This document shows, in pieces, positions 25,483 to 34,058 of a stretch of DNA of 55,556 nt (positions are counted from its first letter, which is position 1; every line of letters begins with the position of its first letter). The notes beneath the pieces are model-generated. The model did no database searches and had not been told where the DNA came from. It saw only the letters and a list, made by a program, of their open reading frames with translations. Where the stretch lies: contig CANJPY010000022.1 in NCBI GenBank assembly GCA_947476255.1, positions 1 to 55,556 of the forward strand, read 5' to 3'. A program made the position numbers and the translations under genes. This DNA comes from Chthoniobacteraceae bacterium. Lineage in GTDB: Bacteria; Verrucomicrobiota; Verrucomicrobiia; Chthoniobacterales; Chthoniobacteraceae.

Positions 25483-28047
25483 TTATTCCTTGGTAAGAGC
25501 TTCATCGAGGTTAAGAACACTCAAACAAACGGTGGTGTACGCAGCGTGTGCAGCGAGTGGAACGGAGGCGTCCCGGGGCGACGCTCCCACTGCCAGCAAC
25601 TTCTCGGCTTCTTTGGGATTGGCATTGTAAAACGCAAAATGGCGCTGATACGAATCAGACCAGAGTTTCACTTCACTTTCGGACGGTTCGCGACAAAGAA
25701 CCCTCTCGTAAACGGCCCGCAACCGGGTCGAAAAATCAGGCCGGCCTCTTTTCAAAACGCCTTCAGCGAGCGTCCGGGAAGCCTCGACATAAGTCGGGTC
25801 ATTGAGCGTATGTAGCGCGTGCAAAGGGGTGTTGGTGCGCAGCGGTTTTACCGAACACGTCGCACGGTTGCCCGTATCGAAAAACAGGGTCGGTCCGAGA
25901 ATCCTTCTCCAAAAGGTATAGAGGCTCCTGCGATAAAGCCCCTCGCCCTGGTCCTGCTTGTAGACCTTGTTCCCAAAGGTAGCCTCCTCCCAAACACCCT
26001 GCGGTTGATATGGTTTTACAGGAGCACCACCCACTTTTTGCGAAAGCAAACCGCTGGCACCAAGCGCCTGATCGCGAATCATCCAAGCCGGCATCCGAAA
26101 CCTCGCCCCCCGCCCCAAACGCCGGTTCTGCGGATCATTCCGGAGGCTTTCTTCCGGGCACTGGGAATTTTGCAAATAGGTTTCGCTTGTGACAATCAAC
26201 CGGACCAGCGCTTTCACATTCCAGCCCCCGTCCCTGAACTCCGCCGCCAACCAGTCGAGAAGCTCCTTATAAATCGGTTTTTCAGCCTGCACCCCAAAGT
26301 CCTCCGCAGTCTTCACCAACCCAATGCCAAAAAACTGCTGCCAAAATCGGTTCACAGTGACCCGCGCCATTAATGGATTCTCGCGTCCCACCATCCACCT
26401 TGACAGGCCCAGCCTGCTGTTGGGCTGCCCCTCGGGAAACGGATTGAGGCTGAGCGGAACACCGCTTGAAACTTCCTCCCCTGGCTGGTTGTACAAACCA
26501 CGGTTTAAGATAAATGTCTGACGCGCCTTGGGCGCATCCGCCATCACCATCACTCGCGTCAACGCCTTGTCCAAGCGCTGCGTGGCGTCTCGTTTGGAAT
26601 CCCTGTCAGCGCGTGCCTTCTTGAAATCTGCGTCCTCCCCCTCCCACGCCTCTTCCACAAGCTTGCGCTGGGCAGACGTCCATTTGGCTTCCTCCGCCAG
26701 CAGCGCGTTTCTGAGCTCCGGGGTTTTGGACGGCGTGACAACTCCCTCCGCAGCCTGCCCTTTTTGCGCCACAAGCGACGCGGTCCATTGCGCGCGCTTC
26801 TCGGAAGACGCCTTCCACAAATCCGTGGCACGCGCCTCACTCTCCTTAAAGAGTGTCCTGCTCGTTGCCAAAGCCGCCAACTCGTTCCCCTGCGGCACAT
26901 CCAACCGCGGCGCCATTTGGGGATCGCCGCCACCGCCTGTGACTGGCGTCTGATTAAAAAAGCCAAAGAACCGGTAATAGTCCGACTGCAGCAGTGGATC
27001 GTATTTATGATCATGGCACCGGCAGCAGTTGAGAGTCAGTCCCAGCCACACCGTCCCCGAGGTCTCAGCCATGTCCATGACGTAATCCACTCGGTTCTCC
27101 TCCGCAATGCGCCCGCCCTCTCCATTGATAGGATGGTTGCGTAAAAAACCGGTTGCAAGGATCTGCTCCTGAGTTGCCTCTGGCAACAGGTCACCGGCAA
27201 GCTGCCAAACCGTGAAGTCGTCGTAGGAAAGGTTCTGGTTAAACGCGTCCACCACCCAGTCCCGCCACGGCCACATTGTCCTCTCGCTATCCCCCTGATA
27301 ACCATTGGTATCCGCGTAACGCGCAGCGTCCAGCCATTCCCACGCCATACGTTCTCCAAAACGCGGACTCGCCAGCAGACGGTCCACGACACGCGGAATG
27401 GCCTCCGCTTCGGTATCGGCGTCAAAAAGCGCAACCTCCTCCGGCGTAGGAGGCAACCCAGTGAGGTCCAGACTCAGCCGGCGCAGGAGCGTCCGCCGCG
27501 ACGCCCGCGCCTGAAGATCCAACCCATCCTTTTTGAGGCGCTCTTTGACAAAAGCATCAATCGGATGCGCGCCGCCCGGGGAAGGGACGTCCGGCTTTTG
27601 AAGCGGCGCAAACGCCCAGTGCACCCCCCATTTCGCCCCCTCCCCCACCCATTGCTTGAGCACACTGCGCTGCTGTTCCGTGAGTTTTCGATTCGATTTC
27701 GGAGGCGGCATCAACTCCTCGGAATCCGTGCTGAAGATACGCGACACCAGAGCGCTAAGCTCATGGTTCCCAGGCACAATAGCGGCGACACCGTCCTCGT
27801 TTTTTTGAAACGCCCCCTCCTTGGTGTCCAGGCGCAGTTTGGCCTTTCGCGCATTGGCGTCGGGACCATGACAGTGGAAACAGTTCTCAGAAAGAATGGG
27901 GAGAACCTCCAAACTGAAATCAACCGGCGCCGCTGCGCACTGCAACGCACTGAGCAAGGCTGCCCCCAGCGCACCCAATACGGAATAAGCGGGGCACGCG
28001 CGCAACGAGCGCACTCCTCTTCCCAAAGTGATCGCGGGGTGCCGCAT
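25483..28047 (-). CDS. Cytochrome c/DUF1549/DUF1553 protein (PSD1 type), module 1
   Basis: An 854-residue protein with a long Sec signal peptide (hydrophobic core YSVLGALGAALLSALQ, cleavage near residue 40). The planctomycete-type cytochrome c domain has CFHCH (residues 56-60), a heme c site. DUF1549 follows, with VDRLLASPRFGERMAWEWLD and AARYADTNGY, then CCRCHDHKYDP near residue 340, a second CxxCH. The C-terminal DUF1553 domain contains LMARVTVNRFWQQFFGIGLV and RMPAWMIRDQAL. ATG 28047 was chosen over upstream in-frame starts because it opens the signal peptide. The protein is expected to be periplasmic, moving electrons through heme. Operon: isomerase-like gene, this gene, DUF1501. Confidence 0.92.
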   Translation of the reverse strand: MRHPAITLGRGVRSLRACPAYSVLGALGAALLSALQCAAAPVDFSLEVLPILSENCFHCHGPDANARKAKLRLDTKEGAFQKNEDGVAAIVPGNHELSALVSRIFSTDSEELMPPPKSNRKLTEQQRSVLKQWVGEGAKWGVHWAFAPLQKPDVPSPGGAHPIDAFVKERLKKDGLDLQARASRRTLLRRLSLDLTGLPPTPEEVALFDADTEAEAIPRVVDRLLASPRFGERMAWEWLDAARYADTNGYQGDSERTMWPWRDWVVDAFNQNLSYDDFTVWQLAGDLLPEATQEQILATGFLRNHPINGEGGRIAEENRVDYVMDMAETSGTVWLGLTLNCCRCHDHKYDPLLQSDYYRFFGFFNQTPVTGGGGDPQMAPRLDVPQGNELAALATSRTLFKESEARATDLWKASSEKRAQWTASLVAQKGQAAEGVVTPSKTPELRNALLAEEAKWTSAQRKLVEEAWEGEDADFKKARADRDSKRDATQRLDKALTRVMVMADAPKARQTFILNRGLYNQPGEEVSSGVPLSLNPFPEGQPNSRLGLSRWMVGRENPLMARVTVNRFWQQFFGIGLVKTAEDFGVQAEKPIYKELLDWLAAEFRDGGWNVKALVRLIVTSETYLQNSQCPEESLRNDPQNRRLGRGARFRMPAWMIRDQALGASGLLSQKVGGAPVKPYQPQGVWEEATFGNKVYKQDQGEGLYRRSLYTFWRRILGPTLFFDTGNRATCSVKPLRTNTPLHALHTLNDPTYVEASRTLAEGVLKRGRPDFSTRLRAVYERVLCREPSESEVKLWSDSYQRHFAFYNANPKEAEKLLAVGASPRDASVPLAAHAAYTTVCLSVLNLDEALTKE

Positions 28048-28094
28048 GTGTCCAGGATGCAAAAATCCGACCGGTTCGAAGCACGTCCCGCTTC

Positions 28095-29024
28095 TTAAAC
28101 GTCGCAAACCATCGCCGCATGACGGAGTGCCAGAATAGGATCCGTCCACGTCGGGAGGAACTCGTGCGCCACAAAGTCGTGATAGCCAATGTCGACAAGA
28201 GCCTTCATCACGGCGGGGTAATGAATCTCCTGCTGTTCATCAAGTTCGCAACGCCCGGGATTGCCGGCGGTGTGGATATGACCGATGTATTCGCGGTGCT
28301 GGCGAAGCCGGCGAATGATGTCCCCGTTCATGATGCTCACGTGGTAGATGTCAAAGAGCAGCTTGAAGTTGGGGCTGCCCACGCGTTTGATCAATTCGAC
28401 GCAAAAATCGACGTCATCCCCAAAATAGCCGGGATGTCCTTTCATGGGATGGCTGGAGTCCCGCGAATTCAGGTGTTCCAACACAAGCGTGATGCCTTTG
28501 CTTTCGGCATGCGCGAGAACAGACTTCCAAACCGAAACACAGTCCGCCGCCGCTTTTTCCGGATCCATTCCCGCAAACTTCATCCCCGTGAACGTGATCA
28601 CCTTCTTGGCGCCCACATCCGCCGCAACATCAATGGACTCGTTGAGCTTTGCCACCACCTCGTCCCGGAACGCAGGATTGCAGGGACCGTTGGTGAACCC
28701 ATGCGAACCCACGAGGGAAATCTCCAAACCAAGGGCCTTTACCTCTGGGTAAGACTTGCGGTCAATGCCTTCGATGCCGACCAGACCGATCTCCCTGGCA
28801 TGCCTGGCGAGGGTGAGGGTGTCCATAGGCTTCCAGCACCAGCCCATTAAGGTGTGTTTCACTCCCTCGTTTTTGATCTTGTACGCGGGGTCCGCAAAAG
28901 CCTTGTCGACAGCAATTTTTGAAACCGCCGGGGCGGCCGCAAGCGCTGCGCCCCCGAGGGAGGAAATGGCCGCCACTGACGACGCAGCGGAGCCCGTTAA
29001 AAACTGACGGCGTTGAATATTCAT
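28095..29024 (-). CDS. Exported sugar-phosphate isomerase/epimerase-like TIM barrel
   Basis: A 309-residue protein starting MNIQRRQFLTGSAASSVAAI, a textbook twin-arginine signal (RRQFLTG), followed by a xylose-isomerase-like (AP endonuclease 2) TIM barrel. Metal-ligand candidates are in order: LVLEHLNSRDSSHP (Glu), LLFDIYHVSIMNGD (Asp and His), IGHIHTAGNPGRCE (His) and a late FVAHEF (Glu). Relatives are hydroxypyruvate isomerases and sugar epimerases, many of them uncharacterised exported proteins. It is the first gene of the DUF1553/DUF1501 operon, with 47 bp to the next start, suggesting it acts on the product of that module. ATG 29024 starts the Tat motif; a second ATG lies 12 bp upstream. 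Confidence 0.88.
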   Translation of the reverse strand: MNIQRRQFLTGSAASSVAAISSLGGAALAAAPAVSKIAVDKAFADPAYKIKNEGVKHTLMGWCWKPMDTLTLARHAREIGLVGIEGIDRKSYPEVKALGLEISLVGSHGFTNGPCNPAFRDEVVAKLNESIDVAADVGAKKVITFTGMKFAGMDPEKAAADCVSVWKSVLAHAESKGITLVLEHLNSRDSSHPMKGHPGYFGDDVDFCVELIKRVGSPNFKLLFDIYHVSIMNGDIIRRLRQHREYIGHIHTAGNPGRCELDEQQEIHYPAVMKALVDIGYHDFVAHEFLPTWTDPILALRHAAMVCDV

Positions 29025-29305
29025 GGGATGGAGCACTGAGTGGACCCATGAAGACTAAATAAGTTAGCCAGGCTCTGCAATTCCAGGCTGTCCTGCCCGC
29101 GGATTGAACAGGAGTCGAACTGCCGGGGTCCGTTGCAGCAGCGACTACTCCACAACCGGGCACACCTTCGAAAACAACTCCCTGCATGCGTCATGTCACC
29201 TGCCCTCGCAGCCGCCTCGCCGCACTCCAGTAGTCAGCGCGCTTAAGCGTTGCCCCTTATTCACCATCTCTTGGATAAGGCTCCGGCGCGAGTCATTCAA
29301 AAACA

Positions 29306-29704
29306 TTAAAAAACCACGACTCGTACTGCTCCAAAATCTTTAGGGTTACGCGTGATTAACCCCTGAAATCTCTGCGCAAATGCAGATATAAATACATCGG
29401 CTATTGGCCTCTTGGACTCGCTGCCACTCCTCTTTTTCTCAATATGAGAAAACCACAGACAATGCGCATTCATGGTATCTTGAAGTATCCACGGCGATGG
29501 CCATTCAATACCAACCTCAGCGAGAAACTGTTCTTGCAGTTTCATATTCCCTCCAAATGCAGGAGCTAATTCCACATATGTTACTGGAGATATTATGAGT
29601 CCATCAGAAAGATGGGTTGCCAGGCAGTCGGCAGAAGACTGCGCAAATTGGGGATCAGCGGAATGGATATCCAAAAGCACACAAGTATCTACGACCCATG
29701 CCAT
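29306..29704 (-). CDS. PIN-domain toxin (VapC-like)
   Basis: A 132-residue PIN-domain protein. The N-terminus AWVVDTCVLLDI gives the first acidic residue, VTYVELAP the second, IADVFISAFAQRF the third and ITRNPKDFG the last Asp, the expected tetrad of a Mg2+-dependent ribonuclease. ATG 29704 follows the antitoxin's TAG by 2 bp and has a GAGGAG ribosome-binding sequence inside the antitoxin's last codons, so translation is coupled. PIN toxins cleave specific RNAs, often tRNAs, and are blocked by the cognate antitoxin; the target here is unknown. Confidence 0.87.
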   Translation of the reverse strand: MAWVVDTCVLLDIHSADPQFAQSSADCLATHLSDGLIISPVTYVELAPAFGGNMKLQEQFLAEVGIEWPSPWILQDTMNAHCLWFSHIEKKRSGSESKRPIADVFISAFAQRFQGLITRNPKDFGAVRVVVF

Positions 29705-29706
29705 GG

Positions 29707-29955
29707 CTACTCCTCACCTTCCCGTAAAAACCTCATCCAATCGGCAGCCGTTCGTACCGGCAATCCTTGACGTTGAGCAAAGCCAATGGCAGCTGCAGGA
29801 CTTGCGTTGATGGGCTGTTTATTTTGGATCAGAAGACGGCATTCAGTATCCGACACCTTTTCCCAGACCACCGTTTGCCCCGCCGTGAGATGCAATTCGC
29901 GACGCAGCGCAGAAGGAATAGAAATCTGTCCTCTCTCAGTGATCGTGGTTTTCAC
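29707..29955 (-). CDS. AbrB/MazE-fold antitoxin
   Basis: An 82-residue protein with an N-terminal SpoVT/AbrB swapped-hairpin DNA-binding domain (TTITERGQISIPSALRRELH, then LTAGQTVVW). A C-terminal tail rich in Ala and Arg should wrap the toxin. The start is GTG at 29955; the overlapping ATG (29957-29955) is in another frame and hits TGA at once. AGGA lies 7-8 bases upstream. It is first in the toxin-antitoxin operon and an inverted repeat overlaps its start, so it probably represses its own promoter. Confidence 0.87.
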   Translation of the reverse strand: MKTTITERGQISIPSALRRELHLTAGQTVVWEKVSDTECRLLIQNKQPINASPAAAIGFAQRQGLPVRTAADWMRFLREGEE

Positions 29956-29973
29956 ATGATAATCCTATCATGT
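29954..29973. promoter_or_regulatory. Inverted-repeat operator candidate over the antitoxin start
   Basis: ACATGATA (29954-29961) and TATCATGT (29966-29973) are perfect 8-bp arms around ATCC. The left arm covers the antitoxin GTG start and the centre covers its AGGA ribosome-binding sequence. AbrB-type antitoxins classically bind palindromes at their own promoter, so this is the most likely autoregulatory site. It could also act as an mRNA hairpin masking the start. Confidence 0.6.
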
Positions 29974-30102
29974 CAACTGAGTCGGCGCAAGGAAAGCATC
30001 CAAGTTCAAAGAAGTTTAACCTTTTGAAACCAAACTTTTTGCTTCCTACCTGGCCTAACTGGCGCAGCACCCGACACCCTGCATGCTTCAATGTTGCTGC
30101 AG

Positions 30103-30131
30103 CGCGCAACACCCTCTCAGGCTGTTGCGCG
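30103..30131 (-). terminator. Hairpin downstream of smc
   Basis: CGCGCAACA (30103-30111) and TGTTGCGCG (30123-30131) form a perfect 9-bp stem with an 11-nt loop, 12 bp after the smc stop. There is no U-tract on the minus strand, so it is at best a non-canonical terminator or an mRNA 3'-end stabiliser. Confidence 0.35.
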
Positions 30132-30142
30132 TTCGGGCCAAG

Positions 30143-33100
30143 TTACGCTGTTTCCTCCGACTTCTCCTCGCTGTGCAGATTCGGGCTCTTTCCAAACGCC
30201 TCGGCCACACTCGGCACGTGCTCTGGATTGCCCGTTCCCACCACATCGGTCGTTGCCCGGCTTTCGTCGCGCCTCGTGAATTTCACGCCAACCAGTCGCG
30301 ATACACCGTGCTCTTCCATGGTCACCCCATAAAGGGCGTCCGCGCGAGCGATCGTCTTTTTGTTGTGCGAGATAACCACGAACTGGCTCTGCCCCACAAA
30401 GCGGTCGAGAATCTTGATGAAACGGTTGATGTTCGACTCGTCCAACGGCGCGTCCATTTCGTCCAATACACAGAACGGACTGGGCTTCACCATGTAGATG
30501 GAGAAGAGCAGGGAAACCGCCGTCATTGTTTTTTCTCCCCCGGAGAGCAACGTAATGCTCTGCAACTGTTTGCCGGGAGGCTTGGCGATGATTTCGATCC
30601 CGCTCTCCAGCGGATCACTCGGATCTGTCAAAATCAGGTTCGCCTTCCCGCCACCGAAGAGCTCGGTGAACATCTCTTGGAAATTGATCCGGATCTTTTC
30701 AAACGTTTCTCCGAAAAGTTCGCGTGTCGTTGTGTTGATTTTCGCAATCACCTCCAGCAGTTCTGCCTTCGCGTTCAAAAGATCCTGATGCTGCTGCTGC
30801 AGGAACAAATGGCGTTGCTCGAGTTCGGCGTATTCCTCGATGGCCTCCATGTTCACCGGGCCCATCGCATCCAGACGCTGGTCGATCTCGCGCACCAGCG
30901 CGTCAATACGCGTCCAGTCCATTTCGTACGCCTCCGCCTCCACCACCATGCCGTCCTCCGTCTCCGCCCCTTGCGGTGCCTCGGGCGCAGCCTCCGTGTC
31001 CGAGGAACCTCCTCCGCGCTGCCGCTTGATCGCATCCCGATACGCCACTTTAAGCTCGTAAAGGTCCTTCTTAAATTCCGACACCTCCATCTGATACCGC
31101 TTCCGAATATGCTCCTCGACGATGTTGGCCTTCATCTCCCACTGGTTGAGATGCACCTCCAAACGCGAGCGTTTTTCCACCACGCCGGACAACTCCGAAC
31201 GCCGCACCCGCACCTGGGTCGTCTCCTCCTCCACAAGGGCCGCGATTGCGGTCCGCTCCGTAAGCAGTGCGTTGAGCACCCCTTCAGACTCCCCGACGCG
31301 CCCGCGCAGGCCTTCCAAACTTGCCTCAATCTCAGCCGACTCCGCCAAAAGCGCCACCACCCGGGCGCGGTACCCTTCAATATCGAGTTCTCGCTGATCA
31401 ATCAGGTCCCCAAGTTCCTTGAGGCGTGCCTCCATCGGTTCACGCTGGTGGACCAGCGAAGCGTGCCGCTGTTTTTCCGTCGCCACGCGGACCTTCATTT
31501 CCCCAAGTTCCACCTGCGCCTCAGCTTCCCGGGCGCGCAACGCTTCCATGCCTCCCTGCAACTCTTGCCGCCGCTCCTGTTGCTCGCCAATGCGGCCGAG
31601 CGCTCCGTTCACCTCCTCCTCCAGCGCTTCCAAACGGAGCACCGCTTCTGAAAAACGCACCTGCGCCCCAGCCTGCTCCCCTTCCATGGATTGCTGCTTG
31701 CGCTGCGTCTCCGCCAGATGGCGCTCCAACTGCGCGTTCTGAGTCTTTAAGCCTGACAAATTCAGACTGACCGCATGCTTTTCCTCGCGAGCCTGCGCAA
31801 GCTTCGCGCCCAACGCCTCCAGCTCCGCAGCCAATTCTTCGCGCCGCAACTGCCGCTCCTCCACCTGCTTGGTGAGTCCCACTAATTCCGCCTCCAGCAC
31901 GTGCACCTGGTTGCGCCGCTCCAAAACCGACGCCGTGCCCGCCCCGCTGTCGGCGCCCCCGTGCAGCATGCCGTCACCTGACAAGACATCACCCTGCAAA
32001 GTAACGATGGTCCATCCCCGCAGAGGAAACAGTTTGAGAGCGGCTTCCACATCGGGAACCACCACCGCGAAATTCACCAGCCGCTCGATGAGACGCTGGG
32101 CGCCGGGCTGTGGTTTAATCTTGTGAATCAACCAGCACAAGGCGCCTTCGGGAAGTTTAAGATCCGCATTCAAAACGTGATCAAACGCTGCATCGAGATC
32201 CTCAAGTGCCAGAACCGCACGCCCACCCTTGTGCGCGCGAAGCGTTTTCACAATGTGCGCGGCCGCCTGCGTGTCCTTCATCACCACGGCCTGCAGGCCC
32301 GCCCCCAAAACAGCCTCCGCGGCGGCGACATACTCGGGATCCACATCGATGAACTGCGCCAGCGCACCTTGAATCGCCGGCAAAAAGAAGTCCGGATTGT
32401 CCAACCCCTTGAGCACCGCCTGCGTACCAGCCGAGAAACCTTCACCGCTTTCCAACAGCCCCTTGAGCACCTCCAAACGCCCCTCTTTCTCTGAAAACAG
32501 ACGCTGCACCTGGCGCAACTCCCCTTCCCCCGTGGACAACGACATCTGCGCCATCCGCAACTGCCCCTCGAGCTCATTCACTTGCACCAGACTCGTTTCC
32601 ACCGCCTGTTGCGCCGCTTCAAAATCAAGGCGCGACTGGGCGAGCTGCTCTCCCGCTTCCTCCGCTGCCGTACGCAACTGCTCGGTCTCAGACCCCAAAA
32701 CCGAGAGCCGCGCTTCCATGCCATCCCGCTGTTGAGTCATGCTCGAGAGCTGTCCGCGCAATCCCGAAACTCGGTGCTCTTCCTTCTGTATTTCCTGAAC
32801 CACCGCCTCCAAACCGCGCTCGGCATCGGAGCGTTCGGCGGCAACCGCGGAAGCAACCCCCTGCACGGCCTGCATCCGCTCCTGCTCGCTTGCCAGAAGC
32901 GCGTTAATCTCCTGCAATTCAGTATCCGCCTCCCGCAGCCCTGCCTCCGCGACCAACAAGCGCTCGCGGGCCCCGACCAACTCGGACTGGTAACGGGAAA
33001 CCAACCCCTCGTACTCGGTTTCCTTCTCCTTGTTAAAAACAATCCTGTTCTCGTGGTTGGAAATACGGCTCCGCAAATCCGTGGCGCTCCGGCGAGCCTG

Positions 33101-33952
33101 TTCCAACTGCTCCTCCATTGCGTTCAAACCCGCACGCCGCGCCGCCAACTCGCTCTCGCCCGCCTCAATCTCCGACTCCAGTTCACTCTGGCGCCCGCGC
33201 AAGCTCCCGAGCTCGTTACGCCCAGATTCACGATGGTCTTCAATAATCTCCCACTGCCGGCGCGCGGAATGAGTTTCAAACGTGCGCAATTCCGCGAGAA
33301 GCGTCTGATACCGTTTCGCTTTGGCCGCCTGCCTTTGCATGGACGCAATCTGCCGGTTGACCTCCTTGATGATATCATCCAAGCGGATCAAATTCGCCTC
33401 CGTGGCCTCCAATTTGCGCAGTGCCTCCTTGCGCTGGCTCTTAAAGCGCGTAATCCCAGCCGCTTCCTCGAAAATCGCCCGCCGGTCCTCGGGACGGGAA
33501 GACAAAATCTGGTCAATCTTCCCCTGCTCCATGATCGAATACGCCGAGCGGCCGATCCCAGTATCCATGAAAAGATTATGGATGTCCTTGAGACGGCAGG
33601 GCGTCTTGTTCAGCAAATACTCGGAGGATCCATCGCGAAACACACGCCGCGTGATCGTGACCTCGTTCCAATCCACACCCAATTCCTTCTCACATTCTGA
33701 GAAATTCATGGAAACCTCCGCCATTCCCAGGGCAGACCGAGAATCCGTCCCTGAAAAGATAACGTCCGCCATTTCGCCCCCGCGCAATGCTTTTGCGGAC
33801 TGCTCGCCCAGCACCCAGCGGATGGCGTCCAGCACGTTTGATTTTCCGCATCCGTTGGGTCCGACCACACAAGTCACCCCGCGGTGAAACTCGAGAACTG
33901 TCTTGGGTGCGAAGCTCTTAAAGCCGAATAATTCGAGAGAACGGAGATACAT
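30143..33952 (-). CDS. smc: Chromosome segregation protein SMC
   Basis: A 1,269-residue SMC ATPase. The N-terminal head starts MYLRSLELFGFKSFAPKTVL with Walker A GPNGCGKS (residues 31-38) and Q-loop region RWVLGEQSAKALRG. Long coiled coils (about 170-500 and 680-1010) flank a hinge (about 515-675) marked by FIDVDPEYVAAAEAVLGAGL and GDGMLHGGADSG. The C-terminal head has LLSGGEKTMTAVSLLF (signature, about 1138) and FCVLDEMDAPLDE (Walker B, about 1164). It condenses and organises the chromosome with ScpA and ScpB, which are not in this window. I chose ATG 33952, the start of the conserved strand, over 34021, which lies inside a strong inverted repeat. An extra C-terminal tail of about 40 residues is unconserved in appearance. 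Confidence 0.96.
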   Translation of the reverse strand: MYLRSLELFGFKSFAPKTVLEFHRGVTCVVGPNGCGKSNVLDAIRWVLGEQSAKALRGGEMADVIFSGTDSRSALGMAEVSMNFSECEKELGVDWNEVTITRRVFRDGSSEYLLNKTPCRLKDIHNLFMDTGIGRSAYSIMEQGKIDQILSSRPEDRRAIFEEAAGITRFKSQRKEALRKLEATEANLIRLDDIIKEVNRQIASMQRQAAKAKRYQTLLAELRTFETHSARRQWEIIEDHRESGRNELGSLRGRQSELESEIEAGESELAARRAGLNAMEEQLEQARRSATDLRSRISNHENRIVFNKEKETEYEGLVSRYQSELVGARERLLVAEAGLREADTELQEINALLASEQERMQAVQGVASAVAAERSDAERGLEAVVQEIQKEEHRVSGLRGQLSSMTQQRDGMEARLSVLGSETEQLRTAAEEAGEQLAQSRLDFEAAQQAVETSLVQVNELEGQLRMAQMSLSTGEGELRQVQRLFSEKEGRLEVLKGLLESGEGFSAGTQAVLKGLDNPDFFLPAIQGALAQFIDVDPEYVAAAEAVLGAGLQAVVMKDTQAAAHIVKTLRAHKGGRAVLALEDLDAAFDHVLNADLKLPEGALCWLIHKIKPQPGAQRLIERLVNFAVVVPDVEAALKLFPLRGWTIVTLQGDVLSGDGMLHGGADSGAGTASVLERRNQVHVLEAELVGLTKQVEERQLRREELAAELEALGAKLAQAREEKHAVSLNLSGLKTQNAQLERHLAETQRKQQSMEGEQAGAQVRFSEAVLRLEALEEEVNGALGRIGEQQERRQELQGGMEALRAREAEAQVELGEMKVRVATEKQRHASLVHQREPMEARLKELGDLIDQRELDIEGYRARVVALLAESAEIEASLEGLRGRVGESEGVLNALLTERTAIAALVEEETTQVRVRRSELSGVVEKRSRLEVHLNQWEMKANIVEEHIRKRYQMEVSEFKKDLYELKVAYRDAIKRQRGGGSSDTEAAPEAPQGAETEDGMVVEAEAYEMDWTRIDALVREIDQRLDAMGPVNMEAIEEYAELEQRHLFLQQQHQDLLNAKAELLEVIAKINTTTRELFGETFEKIRINFQEMFTELFGGGKANLILTDPSDPLESGIEIIAKPPGKQLQSITLLSGGEKTMTAVSLLFSIYMVKPSPFCVLDEMDAPLDESNINRFIKILDRFVGQSQFVVISHNKKTIARADALYGVTMEEHGVSRLVGVKFTRRDESRATTDVVGTGNPEHVPSVAEAFGKSPNLHSEEKSEETA

Positions 33953-34013
33953 GGCGGAGGTATTCTCACCCAGACCAAAACTGGATGCAAGCCCAAGCTG
34001 TTGGGGGTGCACC

Positions 34014-34045
34014 GCCGGCATGCACTACATATAGTGCATGCCGGC
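34014..34045. repeat. Perfect 14-bp inverted repeat between the kinase gene and smc
   Basis: GCCGGCATGCACTA (34014-34027) and TAGTGCATGCCGGC (34032-34045) are exact reverse complements around CATA. It lies 13 bp after the kinase stop and 61 bp before the smc start on the same strand. As RNA it is a very stable hairpin; no T-run follows in either direction. It may terminate the kinase message, mark the smc leader, or bind a dimeric regulator. Confidence 0.75.
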
Positions 34046-34058
34046 CGTTCCAGAGTAC

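Noticed and set aside
29100..29160. tRNA-like T-loop sequence (GGAGTCGAACTGCC) upstream of the isomerase-like gene
   Set aside because: No acceptor or anticodon stem could be paired around it.
30083..31651. 522-codon plus-strand open frame, and another at 32582-33700
   Set aside because: Both are antisense shadows of smc, rich in Leu, Arg and His without motifs.
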